From positions 1 through 16,182 of the forward strand of contig JALOCA010000053.1 of the NCBI GenBank assembly GCA_023227965.1: DNA of 16,182 nt, in the 5' to 3' direction. Both the position numbers and the translations under genes were made by a program. The stretch comes from Lentimicrobiaceae bacterium (GTDB taxonomy: Bacteria; Bacteroidota; Bacteroidia; Bacteroidales; JALOCA01). Positions within the stretch are counted from its first letter, which is position 1; the number at the start of each line of letters is the position of its first letter. Under the pieces are notes generated by a model. That model was not told where the DNA came from. It saw nothing but the letters and a program-made list of their open reading frames with translations, and made no database searches. This document shows, piece after piece, positions 6,667 through 15,069 of this stretch.

Positions 6667-6692
6667 AAAAACCAGCAACGGAATTACTGGTT
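6667..6692 (-). terminator. Possible terminator of the tag transcript
   Basis: On the minus strand AACCAG and CTGGTT form a 6-bp stem around an 11-base loop, followed by a short T-run ending TTTTTG. It lies about 30 bases after the tag stop codon. The stem is short and the T-run weak. Confidence 0.4.
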
Positions 6693-6720
6693 ATCGCCAT
6701 AAAATGTATCAATAATAATA

Positions 6721-7284
6721 CTACCGCCCTACTTCCTCGTACCGGAAACAGTTTGCAAGATGGTCGTTTACTATGCCGGCTGCCTGCATAAAGGCATAGC
6801 AAATGGTGGTTCCCACGAAACGAAACCCACGTTTTTTTAAATCTTTGCTCATCGCATCCGATTCAAGGGTAGAAACAGGGACATCTTTCATCCTTTTCCA
6901 ATAGTTCATAATAGTTTTATACCCGGTAAACTGCCAGATATAATGGTCGAAGCTGCCAAATTCCTTTTGTATCTCAAGAAAATGACGGGCGTTTTCCACA
7001 GTTGCGTATACCTTTAAGCGGTTACGGATGATGCCGGTATCGCTGAGTAGTTCCTGAATTCTTTCTTCATCATAGGCGACAATTTTTTTTACGTCAAAAT
7101 TGTCAAATGCCTTGCGAAAACCTTCACGGCGATGTAAGATGGTTTTCCAGCTTAATCCTGCCTGAAAGGCGTCAAGCACCATAAATTCAAACAATTTGCG
7201 GTCGTCGTGAACGGGAACACCCCATTCGGTATCGTGATATTTTATCATCAGCGGGTCGTTAGAGTGCCAAGGACAAGTGTTCAT
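6721..7284 (-). CDS. tag: DNA-3-methyladenine glycosylase I
   Basis: This 187-residue protein is full length for the Tag family (HhH superfamily), which excises N3-methyladenine from alkylated DNA in base excision repair. The zinc-binding residues fall at exactly the E. coli Tag positions: C4, H17 (in YHDTEWG), H175 and C179 (in NDHLANC). The QAGLSW motif (residues 41-46) and the KKRGFRFVGTTICYAFMQA segment are also present. The residue aligned with E. coli E38 is D38 here (LDAFQAGLSW), a conservative change. The ATG start gives C4 in the right place, so the start is secure. It follows the S1/P1-type nuclease gene by 61 bases on the same strand and may be the last gene of an mtnA-nuclease-tag operon. 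No separate promoter was found. Confidence 0.95.
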   Translation of the reverse strand: MNTCPWHSNDPLMIKYHDTEWGVPVHDDRKLFEFMVLDAFQAGLSWKTILHRREGFRKAFDNFDVKKIVAYDEERIQELLSDTGIIRNRLKVYATVENARHFLEIQKEFGSFDHYIWQFTGYKTIMNYWKRMKDVPVSTLESDAMSKDLKKRGFRFVGTTICYAFMQAAGIVNDHLANCFRYEEVGR

Positions 7285-7345
7285 TGTATTGTAGATTTAA
7301 GGTTTTAGATTGCATATTTTTGTATGATCCGGAAATAAAACGGAT

Positions 7346-8455
7346 TTAGCGTAGCAATAATATTTTATTAGTCTGCTTTGCATTAGGCGTGGTTAATACC
7401 AGATAATAGATGCCTTCGGGCAGATTTCCGGTATCCCATTTTATCGTATGCATGCCTTGATTTTGAAATCCGCTCAGGAGGGTTTTTGTAATGTGTCCCC
7501 AGGGTGAAATAAGCTGTAACAGTATATTTCCGCCCGACAGAAGGGAGAACTGTGTGAATGTTGCACCCGAAGACGGGTTAGGATACGTGGTAATATTTAT
7601 TGTCGTAACATGATCAGGGTTGATTACCGAATGAGGAGATAGCGGAGGGCAGCCTGCTTCAACCCAAGCCGTGTAGATAAGTTCGGTTAAAGCATGGGAA
7701 GCATTATTAAATAATAATACCGTGAAATGTTTGGTGGCATTCCACAAAGCTTGTTTGTAAGCCGTCGAATGTGTGCTTCCACCTACCGACTGTGCATAAT
7801 CGTCCGCCATAAGAACGGAATCCACGTAAGAATAATTAAAATATAAATAATCGAAAATATATTGGTTTACATCGGGAATAACGGAAATTATATCTCCCGA
7901 ATAATTGATTTCATTAATATGGTTACCAATCATGGTTGATTCGTAGCGCGAGTGTATTCCGTAGTTTCCTGTAATTTGCCCGTTATAATTTGTTGTAATA
8001 TGCAAGGGCATATGCCCGTCGCCAACATAATGCCCCAGGTCGGAGGCAAACAGTACTGCTTTTTCCATATCGTTACGCAGAAAACAGTTTTTTAACGAAT
8101 CGAAAGTAGCTACAGTTGCCCAGGGCAAAATTCCGATGTCGTAAACAAAATTACTTCCATATAAAGCAATTACCGAATCGAGAGTTTGCGGAATTCTTCC
8201 AGTTGCAACAAACTCGTTGTAACTGTCAATATCAATATAGTGTTTGGATGCCTCTGTAGGGTCGGTTTCTTTGCGGTAATCGGCATCCGAGGAATGGTTT
8301 GCCAGTATGCTTGTCCATGCCGAAAACTGTGCCATTTGTGCATTGTACGACAAAGAACAATCAGTACTTATTTTACTATGCCCCGTGGAACCCCAGCTTG
8401 TTAAAAGCAGGGAAGCAACAAATAATAACAGCAGGTGTAAAAAAGGTTTTTTCAT
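7346..8455 (-). CDS. Secreted S1/P1-like zinc nuclease or phospholipase C with T9SS tail
   Basis: The protein has 369 residues. The signal peptide runs to S20, so cleavage would expose W21, whose free amino group is a zinc ligand in S1/P1 nuclease and zinc-dependent phospholipase C. Other predicted ligands are H26, D57 or D59, H72, H142/D146/H152 (in GHYVGDGHMPLH) and H168/E172 (HSRYE). All three zinc sites therefore look complete. The final HxxxE is as in B. cereus phospholipase C, whereas P1 nuclease has HxxxD, so the substrate (single-stranded nucleic acid or phospholipid) is open. The catalytic domain ends near residue 265. After a Pro-rich linker, a T9SS sorting domain starts at YPNPSSG (about 291) and ends with GIYYLVL and KILLLR. 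The protein is thus predicted to be exported to the surface or medium. It starts 28 bases after the mtnA stop codon, suggesting co-transcription. Confidence 0.88.
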   Translation of the reverse strand: MKKPFLHLLLLFVASLLLTSWGSTGHSKISTDCSLSYNAQMAQFSAWTSILANHSSDADYRKETDPTEASKHYIDIDSYNEFVATGRIPQTLDSVIALYGSNFVYDIGILPWATVATFDSLKNCFLRNDMEKAVLFASDLGHYVGDGHMPLHITTNYNGQITGNYGIHSRYESTMIGNHINEINYSGDIISVIPDVNQYIFDYLYFNYSYVDSVLMADDYAQSVGGSTHSTAYKQALWNATKHFTVLLFNNASHALTELIYTAWVEAGCPPLSPHSVINPDHVTTINITTYPNPSSGATFTQFSLLSGGNILLQLISPWGHITKTLLSGFQNQGMHTIKWDTGNLPEGIYYLVLTTPNAKQTNKILLLR

Positions 8456-8483
8456 TTAATAATCCATTTAATCTATTAGCAAA

Positions 8484-9512
8484 TTAGCACATTAATAATT
8501 TATCGAAAACACCGTTTTCAGTAATAAAGCCAGTAATATATTTTGCCGGGGTAACGTCGAAAGCAGGGTTAAGGGCGTGCGAACCGGGATTGCAAACCCT
8601 AATTTCTTCGTGCCTTCCTTCCCTGGTGATACCATGCTGGTAAAGCACCTCTTCTTCGTTTCTTTCTTCTATCACGATGTCTTTTCCGCTTTGGCAACTC
8701 CTGTCGAAGGTAGAGGAAGGAGCCGCCACATAAAACGGTATTCCCAACTCCCGGGCGATAATTGCTTTTTCAAAAGTACCAATTTTATTGACTACATCGC
8801 CGTTAGCGGCAATGCGGTCGGCACCAGTAATTACCATGTCCACCTTACTCCGGCTCATCAGCCATGCACCGGCATTGTCGGGCACTATGGCATGGGGAAC
8901 TCCTTCGTTGTACAGTTCCCAGGCAGTGAGCCGTGCCCCCTGACTGCGAGGGCGGGTTTCGTCGGCATACACAAAAATATTTTTCCCCTCCCGGTTGGCA
9001 AGATAAACCGGTGCCAGGGCACTTCCGTAATCCACAAAAGCCAGCCACCCGGCATTGCAATGGGTAAGGATACGGAAACCGTGTTTTATCAAAGCATTTC
9101 CATATTCCGCTATTTTAAAAGCATCCTGGATGTTTTCTTCTGCTAATGCCTGTGCCTGCTCAACGGCAGCTTTTGCCCCGGATTGTATTCCTGCCCGAAA
9201 CACTTTTTCGGTAGCATAAAACAGGTTACGTGCGGTAGGACGGGTTGCATCAATGTCTTTTCTGGCATTTTCCACGAATGGCAAAAATCCGTCAGCCGAA
9301 GTCTGCAAAAAAGCCTGCGCCATAGCAAAACCGGCAGCAGCACCTATGGCTCCCGCACCTCTTACCGTCATCACCCGTATAGCATGACAGGTTTCTAAAT
9401 AGTTTTTCGTTTCTACAATTTGAAATTCAAAAGGGAGGAGGTTTTGTTCGATCATAAAAACCGAAGAACCTTCCATACGGATGGTGCGGTAATGTGTACC
9501 ATTGACGTTCAT
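8484..9512 (-). CDS. mtnA: S-methyl-5-thioribose-1-phosphate isomerase
   Basis: The protein has 342 residues from this start. It belongs to the eIF-2B alpha/MtnA family, which converts 5-methylthioribose-1-phosphate to 5-methylthioribulose-1-phosphate in methionine salvage; it is cytosolic. Visible motifs are RGAGAIG (phosphate site, ~51-57), HCNAGWLAF with the catalytic cysteine C152, YADETRPRSQGARLTAWEL, and ITGADRIAANGDVVNKIGT with the catalytic aspartate D232. I chose the ATG giving MNVNGTHYRTI. The frame is open 29 codons further upstream, but that extension is hydrophobic, unlike the family, and contains a good Bacteroidota promoter. Related family members include archaeal ribose-1,5-bisphosphate isomerase, but the motifs fit MtnA better. 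No other mtn genes are visible. It is the first gene of a minus-strand run with the nuclease and tag genes. Confidence 0.92.
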   Translation of the reverse strand: MNVNGTHYRTIRMEGSSVFMIEQNLLPFEFQIVETKNYLETCHAIRVMTVRGAGAIGAAAGFAMAQAFLQTSADGFLPFVENARKDIDATRPTARNLFYATEKVFRAGIQSGAKAAVEQAQALAEENIQDAFKIAEYGNALIKHGFRILTHCNAGWLAFVDYGSALAPVYLANREGKNIFVYADETRPRSQGARLTAWELYNEGVPHAIVPDNAGAWLMSRSKVDMVITGADRIAANGDVVNKIGTFEKAIIARELGIPFYVAAPSSTFDRSCQSGKDIVIEERNEEEVLYQHGITREGRHEEIRVCNPGSHALNPAFDVTPAKYITGFITENGVFDKLLMC

Positions 9513-9530
9513 ACAAAAATTGATGAAAGG

Positions 9531-9559
9531 CAAAGATAATAAAAAAGAGTTGCTCGCAA
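9531..9559 (-). promoter_or_regulatory. Bacteroidota-type promoter for mtnA
   Basis: On the minus strand TATCTTTG (9538 to 9531) matches the Bacteroidota -7 consensus TAnnTTTG exactly. CTTG stands upstream with an 18-base gap to the TTG (9559-9557), as expected for the -33 element. Transcription should begin about 10 bases before the mtnA ATG at 9512, giving a very short leader. Confidence 0.6.
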
Positions 9560-9667
9560 GGAACAACCTTTTTAAAATCAAGGAACACTTTTTTATCACG
9601 AAAAAATATCAACTTAGGTGAAAGAGAGCGAAAAGTCTTTAAGTTTAAAATTTATAGAAATTAGTGG

Positions 9668-9698
9668 TAATTTTGTGATGTTACTTAAATTTAAGTAA
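9668..9698 (+). promoter_or_regulatory. Promoter-like TAnnTTTG with an 18-bp palindromic operator
   Basis: TAATTTTG (9668-9675) matches the Bacteroidota -7 consensus on the plus strand; the -33 position has TTTA rather than TTTG. Six bases later lies a perfect palindrome, TTACTTAAATTTAAGTAA (9681-9698), covering the expected start site. This arrangement suits a repressor site controlling the 922-residue gene, leaving a leader of about 120 bases. AT-only palindromes can occur by chance, so this is inference. Confidence 0.45.
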
Positions 9699-9740
9699 AA
9701 ACTTCTGTTCCTTTAAATCAGGTACCCTCCGGATTGAAGG

Positions 9741-9760
9741 TTTACCTACCGGCAGGCAAA
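9741..9760. repeat. Imperfect TTTACCTACCGGCAGGCAAA palindrome
   Basis: Eight of ten base pairs are matched around a CCGG centre. It resembles the CCTGCCGGCAGG palindromes dispersed in Bacteroidota intergenic DNA (general knowledge). It lies in the leader of the 922-residue gene. Confidence 0.4.
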
Positions 9761-9807
9761 AATTAAAGGAATGGAAAATAAGTGTTTACCAAATAAATGA
9801 ATTACGA

Positions 9808-12576
9808 ATGAAAAGAATAATTTTTGTTGTGAGCATATTATTAATTAGTGTGTTTGCATCTCTTAAAAGCTTTTCCCAGACAGACGCCAATGCATATTGG
9901 AACAGGGATATTTGGGGAAATAACGACAATTTTTATCAAATCAGAGATGAGGCAAATGCTTATTTCCAAAACCATCCTGAATTAGATACCATAAGGGGTA
10001 CTGGCCGTAAGGATTTCATGCGATGGGAAACTTTCTGGAGCAACAGGATTTTCAAAGTTAATTGTAAAAAACCAGGTAGTTTTAGTTATGCAAACACTGC
10101 TTTAATTGATTTTTTAAACACAAAATCGCAATATTTTTCTGATCAAACACAAAATAATTCAAACTGGACACCTTTAGGCCCGGATTATATGCCAACTCAA
10201 AATCTTGGAATCATAGGTTGTATAAAAGTTGATCCCAATGATAACACATTAAATACAATTTATGCAGGAACAAATGCTTCAGGGCTATGGAAAACAGTTG
10301 ATGGAGGCTTTCATTGGAGCAACATTACTGATAACATCGGGATGCCGGGGCTTGGGGTGCAAGATGTTGTTATTGATCCTGCTAACAGTAATAAAATGTA
10401 TATTGCTACCGGTGTTACTACCTATGGAAAGAATGGTTATGGGATTGGAGTGTATAAAACTATTGATGGAGGTAATACATGGAGCAGTACATCGCTTGTT
10501 GCTACACCAAATGAATACAAAACCGCTTATAAATTATTGATAGACCCCACAAATACAAACAGGCAATATGCTCTTGTTAAAGATAAGGTATATCGGACAG
10601 AAGATGCATGGGTAACAAATTCATTAATCTTTGATTTACTAACAAATCCGTCTCCATATAGGCGTAAATTGTTAAGAGATATTGAAATGAAACCAAATGA
10701 TAACAATACGCTTTATATTGCCAGCGATGGATTTGGAACTTATACTTCTGAGGTTTGGTTAACATCCAATGCAACATCCCAGGGACAGGTAATATGGGAA
10801 CGACAAGATCAAAAATGGGGCTCTCCTATTGTAGAAAGGTATGAACTTGCTGTATTCCAAAGTCAGGAAGATAATGTATATTTAACGTATCGTGATAGCG
10901 TTAATATTAAAATATTAAAGTCTGGTAATTCCGGGGCAACGTGGAATTCTGTTTATAATCATACCTGTGGCAACAGTTATGGTGGCGATTTTGGAGGAAC
11001 CGGCTATTGGCGGCTTCAACTTGTTGTATCACCAACAAATCCTGATATTTTATATATTGGTGGCTTTGAAATAGATAAAGTTGATCTTTCGACAGGAAAA
11101 AATGAACATTTTACTTATAACACACCTCTTCACAATAACCATTATCATGTGGATACGCGGGCATTATTTTATATACATGATAACATCAATGATGTTAATG
11201 TTTTATTTTCAGGAAATGATGGCGGTGTTTCCAAGAAAACAGATGGTAATTCATTCGAAAATATTAATGGTCATGGATTAAATATTAGTCAGTTTTATGG
11301 AATGGGAAATTCAGAAACAAACGAGTCTTTTATTATTGGCGGAACTCAGGATAATGGAATTGTTAAACGTTTTGATAATAAATGGGATAATTATGTTGCT
11401 GGCGATGCTTACAGGGTTTTGATAGATTATCAAAATCCATTAGTAATGTATGCTACTTCAAACGGCGGTTCAAAGTATGCTACTTCCACTGGCGGCTCAA
11501 ATTATATTCGTAAAACAACAGATGGTGGTGATACCTGGCAATATACACACACACCACCCGGAGTTGCCCGTTGCGACCGCCCGTTCTTAATGCATCCTAC
11601 AGACGCAAATACTATTTATGTTGCTCATCATGATGTTTTTAAAACAACAAATGGAGGACAAACATGGCAGAATATTTCAAACTTCAGCTCTTTACCGGAT
11701 CCTCCTGATCAAAACACAAGACTTGTAGCATTAGCAGTCTCTTCTTCTGATCCCAATATTATCATCGCTGCATTTGAAGAGCCTACGTGGGAGGACATCA
11801 GGAAATATAAGCTGTATCAAACCACAAATGGTGGAAGCTCCTGGCAGGATATTACAAGCGGGTTAAATAATGTAATCAGATGGGTACCTATTTCAGATGT
11901 TGTTATTTCTGATTACAACCCGAACAAAATCTGGATAAGTTTTGGTGGCTTCTGGGATGCAAATACCAACCGTGTTTTATTATCTGATGATGGTGGAAGT
12001 AGTTGGATAGATTATTCTTCAGGATTGCCAAATTTACCAGTCAATTGTATAAAATACTATAAAGGAAGCGATCTGGATGAAATATTTATTGGAAATGATG
12101 TAGGTGTTTTTTATAGAAATAATCAATTAAATCAATGGATAGGGTATAATAATAATTTGCCGGTATCCATTGTGTCTGATATAGAAATTAACTATAATTC
12201 AGAAACAATAAGGGCTGCCACATTTGGCAGAGGAATCTGGGAATCACCATTACCTTGCAAAAATGACAATGCGATAGCAAAACACCGTGAAACCGGGATT
12301 GCATCCTACTGCGATTACATTACGGAGATAAAAGATAATAAAAAAGACGACATTGCAATAATATCACCCAATCCTGGTACCAACGTTTTATACATCCAAA
12401 CCGCATTAAAAGATGCACAGTTAGAGATGAGTGATGCCACCGGAAGATTGATAATACAACAAAACATCAACGGAATCACCACCATAAACATCTCCATACT
12501 GCATCCGGGCATGTATTTTTACCGGATAATGCAGAATGGAGAGATAAAAAAGAACGGGAAATGGGTAAAAGAATAA
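9808..12576 (+). CDS. Secreted Asp-box beta-propeller protein with T9SS tail
   Basis: The protein has 922 residues. A signal peptide (MKRIIFVVSILLISVFASLKSFSQ) is followed by a ~100-residue N-terminal region. Two sortilin/BNR-like propellers then carry seven Asp-box motifs of the form x-x-G-G-x-T/S-W at about 164-170, 219-225, 373-379, 571-577, 614-620, 673-679 and 727-733. GNDGGVSKK (469-477), GGTQDNG (511-517) and ATFGRGIWE (804-812) are hallmarks of the VPS10/sialidase-like, xyloglucanase-like double-propeller family. No catalytic residues can be assigned with confidence, so a glycan-binding or hydrolytic role is only suggested. The T9SS sorting domain begins at PNPG (854) and is about 71% identical over 70 ungapped residues to that of the 495-residue protein. 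A short Asp/Lys-rich linker (KDNKKDD) precedes it. The gene is divergent from mtnA and 183 bases before the GH92 gene. Confidence 0.9.
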   Translation: MKRIIFVVSILLISVFASLKSFSQTDANAYWNRDIWGNNDNFYQIRDEANAYFQNHPELDTIRGTGRKDFMRWETFWSNRIFKVNCKKPGSFSYANTALIDFLNTKSQYFSDQTQNNSNWTPLGPDYMPTQNLGIIGCIKVDPNDNTLNTIYAGTNASGLWKTVDGGFHWSNITDNIGMPGLGVQDVVIDPANSNKMYIATGVTTYGKNGYGIGVYKTIDGGNTWSSTSLVATPNEYKTAYKLLIDPTNTNRQYALVKDKVYRTEDAWVTNSLIFDLLTNPSPYRRKLLRDIEMKPNDNNTLYIASDGFGTYTSEVWLTSNATSQGQVIWERQDQKWGSPIVERYELAVFQSQEDNVYLTYRDSVNIKILKSGNSGATWNSVYNHTCGNSYGGDFGGTGYWRLQLVVSPTNPDILYIGGFEIDKVDLSTGKNEHFTYNTPLHNNHYHVDTRALFYIHDNINDVNVLFSGNDGGVSKKTDGNSFENINGHGLNISQFYGMGNSETNESFIIGGTQDNGIVKRFDNKWDNYVAGDAYRVLIDYQNPLVMYATSNGGSKYATSTGGSNYIRKTTDGGDTWQYTHTPPGVARCDRPFLMHPTDANTIYVAHHDVFKTTNGGQTWQNISNFSSLPDPPDQNTRLVALAVSSSDPNIIIAAFEEPTWEDIRKYKLYQTTNGGSSWQDITSGLNNVIRWVPISDVVISDYNPNKIWISFGGFWDANTNRVLLSDDGGSSWIDYSSGLPNLPVNCIKYYKGSDLDEIFIGNDVGVFYRNNQLNQWIGYNNNLPVSIVSDIEINYNSETIRAATFGRGIWESPLPCKNDNAIAKHRETGIASYCDYITEIKDNKKDDIAIISPNPGTNVLYIQTALKDAQLEMSDATGRLIIQQNINGITTINISILHPGMYFYRIMQNGEIKKNGKWVKE

Positions 12577-12593
12577 CCTCTGCCGTAATCCAT

Positions 12594-12656
12594 TCCGGAT
12601 ACCATTCCAAAAATCCAGACGGGTATGCAGCAGCAAACCCGATAACAATATCCGGA
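12594..12656. other. Nested inverted repeats between the propeller and GH92 genes
   Basis: TCCGGATA (12594-12601) and TATCCGGA (12649-12656) form an 8-bp outer stem; CGGGT (12620-12624) and ACCCG (12637-12641) form an inner stem. No T-run follows, so it is not a standard terminator. The remainder of the gap to 12759 shows no gene and no promoter I can defend. Confidence 0.35.
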
Positions 12657-12759
12657 TTAAAGTTCTTTCGGTATTACATTTTACAATTGAAAGATAAACC
12701 ATAATATTGCAGTTCATATCTTCGGGGAAATGATAAGTATTAATTTTTAAAACAAAGTA

Positions 12760-15030
12760 ATGTTTTACAAAAGATTTTTAACCCTTGCCGGGATATTGTT
12801 TTCCGGATTGCTGTTTTCGCAGCCTCTGTTGCCAACAGAAAACCTGTCGTCGTATGTTAATCCTTTTGTAGGAACTCAGGGCGATGGCAATACCTACCCT
12901 GGCGCAGTAGCACCTTTTGGTTTCGTACAACTAAGCCCGGACACCGAGAAAAAGGATTGGGGAGCTGCTGCCGGGTACGAATATTCCGACAGTACCATGT
13001 ACGGCTTCAGCATGACGCATTTTAACGGAACCGGCATCCCCGATTTGGGAGATTTCCTGTTTGTACCTTCGCTGGGAAAAATCAAATATTATCCTGCCCG
13101 TAAGCAAAATCCCGATTCCGGCTATATCATCCGTTTTTCGCACAGCAACGAAACTGCTTCACCGGGTTATTATTCCGTTTTCCTGCCGAAAGATAATATT
13201 AAGGTAGAACTTGCCGCTACCGAAAGGGCAGGTATCCTCAAGTTTACTTTTCCGAAGTCGGATAGTGCCAATGTGATGATGGACCTGAACCATGTGCTGC
13301 AATGGGAAGTAGTGTGGTCGGATGTACGTTTCGAAAACAATCAGTTGGTTACCGGAATGCATCAGGTAAAGGGATGGGCAAAGGAACGCCACCTGTTTTT
13401 TGCCGCAAGGTATTCTAAAGCCTATGATGAATGTGGTATTTACAACGATGGGAAAAAGGTAATTTATGATACTTACCGCTTCCGCAGCCGTTATGAATGT
13501 GTAGGAAAGAAATTGCAGTATTTTACATCTTACAAAACAAAGGAACAGGAGGTGATCATGGTGAAAGTGGGCATTTCGGCGGTAAGCACCGAAGAAGCCC
13601 TGAAGAACCTGGATACGGAAATTCCTGGCTGGGATTTTGAAAAAGTAGTTTCGGATACCCGTAACAAATGGAATAAAGAACTGCAAAAGATTACCATAGA
13701 AGGAACACAACAGGAAAAAGAAATCTTTTACACTTCGATGTACCACGCTTTTCTTACGCCAACTCTTTATGAAGATGCGGATAGCAGTTACCGTGGCTTC
13801 GACCACAATATTCATAAAGCGGAAGGCTTTACCAACTACACCGTTTTCTCCCTTTGGGATACCTACCGGGCTGCCCACCCATTATTTAACCTTGTACAGG
13901 CAGAACGGAATAACGATATGATAAAATCCATGCTGGCGCATTACAACCAGAGCGTGGATCACCTGTTGCCGGAATGGTCGTTTCACAATAACGAAACATG
14001 GTGTATGATAGGCTATCACTCGGTATCGGTAATTGCTGATGCTTACCTGAAAGGACTTCGTGGCTTTGATTATAAAAAAGCTTATGAAGCAATGAAAACC
14101 ACTGCCATGAACCCGGATTATGATAATGTGCTTACTTATTCAAAACTGGGCTATGTTCCCTGCGATCTGGAAAACGAAAGTGTATCTAAAACGCTTGAAT
14201 ATGCTTACGACGACTATGCCATTGCCTGTATGGCAAAAGATTTGGGCTACAGCAAGGATTATCATTATTTTATGAAACGTTCGCAGTCGTACCGCAATAT
14301 TTTTGATCCTTCTACCGGTTTTATGCGTGGAAAAGATTCCAAGGGAAACTGGCGTGTTCCCTTCAAGGCTGATGACTATGAAGGTTCGCGCGATTTTACC
14401 GAAGCTACCAGCTGGCAATACACTTGGTATGTTCCCCAAGATATAAAAGGGCTGATCGCATTGATGGGTGGCAGTAAAAATTTTACACAGAAATTAGATT
14501 CCCTGTTTGATCTGTATCCTCAGGAAGAGCAAAAAGGTACTGAGGATATTCATGGAATAATTGGCCAATACTGGCATGGCAACGAGCCCAGCCACCACAT
14601 CGCCTTTTTATACGACTATGCCGGACAACCATGGAAAACCCAACAACGTATTCACCAGATCATGAAAACGCAATACGGCAACCAACCCAATTCCCTTTGC
14701 GGCAACGACGACTGCGGGCAAATGTCGGCTTGGTATATTTTTAATGCACTTGGATTTTATCCGGTTTGTCCGGTGGACGATTTCTATGCCATCGGAAGCC
14801 CATGCGTGAAAAATGTAACCGTACATCTATCGAATGGAAAAACATTGGAAATGAAAGCCAACAACCTTTCCGACAAGAATATTTACATCCAAAAGATGTT
14901 TCTTAACGGGAAAAAATGGGACAAAGCCTTTTTGCCTTTCGGCGAAATTAAAAACGGCGGAACCATTGTTTATGAAATGGGAAGCAAGCCTAATAAAAAA
15001 TGGGGAACAGCAGAGAAGGTTTTGCCATAA
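12760..15030 (+). CDS. GH92 family alpha-mannosidase
   Basis: This 756-residue protein has the full length and architecture of glycoside hydrolase family 92: an N-terminal beta-sandwich (residues ~28-290) and a C-terminal (alpha/alpha)6 barrel. GH92 enzymes are calcium-dependent exo-acting alpha-mannosidases that invert configuration. Signature segments are YVNPFVGTQGDGNTYPGA (32-49), GFSMTHFNGTG (82-92), LWDTYRAAHPL (365-375), FTEATSWQYTW (546-556, with E548 the likely acid), GNEPSHH (607-613) and GNDDCGQMSAWY (648-659, with D650/D651 near the catalytic base). The N-terminus MFYKRFLTLAGILFSGLLFSQ is a signal peptide without a lipobox cysteine, and there is no T9SS tail, so the enzyme is probably periplasmic. 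The linkage specificity (alpha-1,2, -1,3, -1,4 or -1,6) cannot be told from sequence here. No SusC/SusD pair is visible, so it is not in an obvious polysaccharide utilisation locus within this window. Confidence 0.95.
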   Translation: MFYKRFLTLAGILFSGLLFSQPLLPTENLSSYVNPFVGTQGDGNTYPGAVAPFGFVQLSPDTEKKDWGAAAGYEYSDSTMYGFSMTHFNGTGIPDLGDFLFVPSLGKIKYYPARKQNPDSGYIIRFSHSNETASPGYYSVFLPKDNIKVELAATERAGILKFTFPKSDSANVMMDLNHVLQWEVVWSDVRFENNQLVTGMHQVKGWAKERHLFFAARYSKAYDECGIYNDGKKVIYDTYRFRSRYECVGKKLQYFTSYKTKEQEVIMVKVGISAVSTEEALKNLDTEIPGWDFEKVVSDTRNKWNKELQKITIEGTQQEKEIFYTSMYHAFLTPTLYEDADSSYRGFDHNIHKAEGFTNYTVFSLWDTYRAAHPLFNLVQAERNNDMIKSMLAHYNQSVDHLLPEWSFHNNETWCMIGYHSVSVIADAYLKGLRGFDYKKAYEAMKTTAMNPDYDNVLTYSKLGYVPCDLENESVSKTLEYAYDDYAIACMAKDLGYSKDYHYFMKRSQSYRNIFDPSTGFMRGKDSKGNWRVPFKADDYEGSRDFTEATSWQYTWYVPQDIKGLIALMGGSKNFTQKLDSLFDLYPQEEQKGTEDIHGIIGQYWHGNEPSHHIAFLYDYAGQPWKTQQRIHQIMKTQYGNQPNSLCGNDDCGQMSAWYIFNALGFYPVCPVDDFYAIGSPCVKNVTVHLSNGKTLEMKANNLSDKNIYIQKMFLNGKKWDKAFLPFGEIKNGGTIVYEMGSKPNKKWGTAEKVLP

Positions 15031-15069
15031 TACAGGGCTAATAGCGTTGGGAGCAGATACTAAGACTGA

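Noticed and set aside
6228..6802. Minus-strand open frames through the 43-bp array and into tag
   Set aside because: The frame changes in each 43-bp unit so no repeated peptide exists, and the right-hand frame overlaps the well-supported tag gene.
8577..9146. 189-residue open frame antisense to mtnA
   Set aside because: The mtnA frame carries all family motifs and catalytic residues; the opposite frame has no domain and is a shadow.
13159..13878. 239-residue open frame antisense to the GH92 gene
   Set aside because: The GH92 frame is full length with all signatures; the antisense frame is rich in Phe, His and Arg with no motif.
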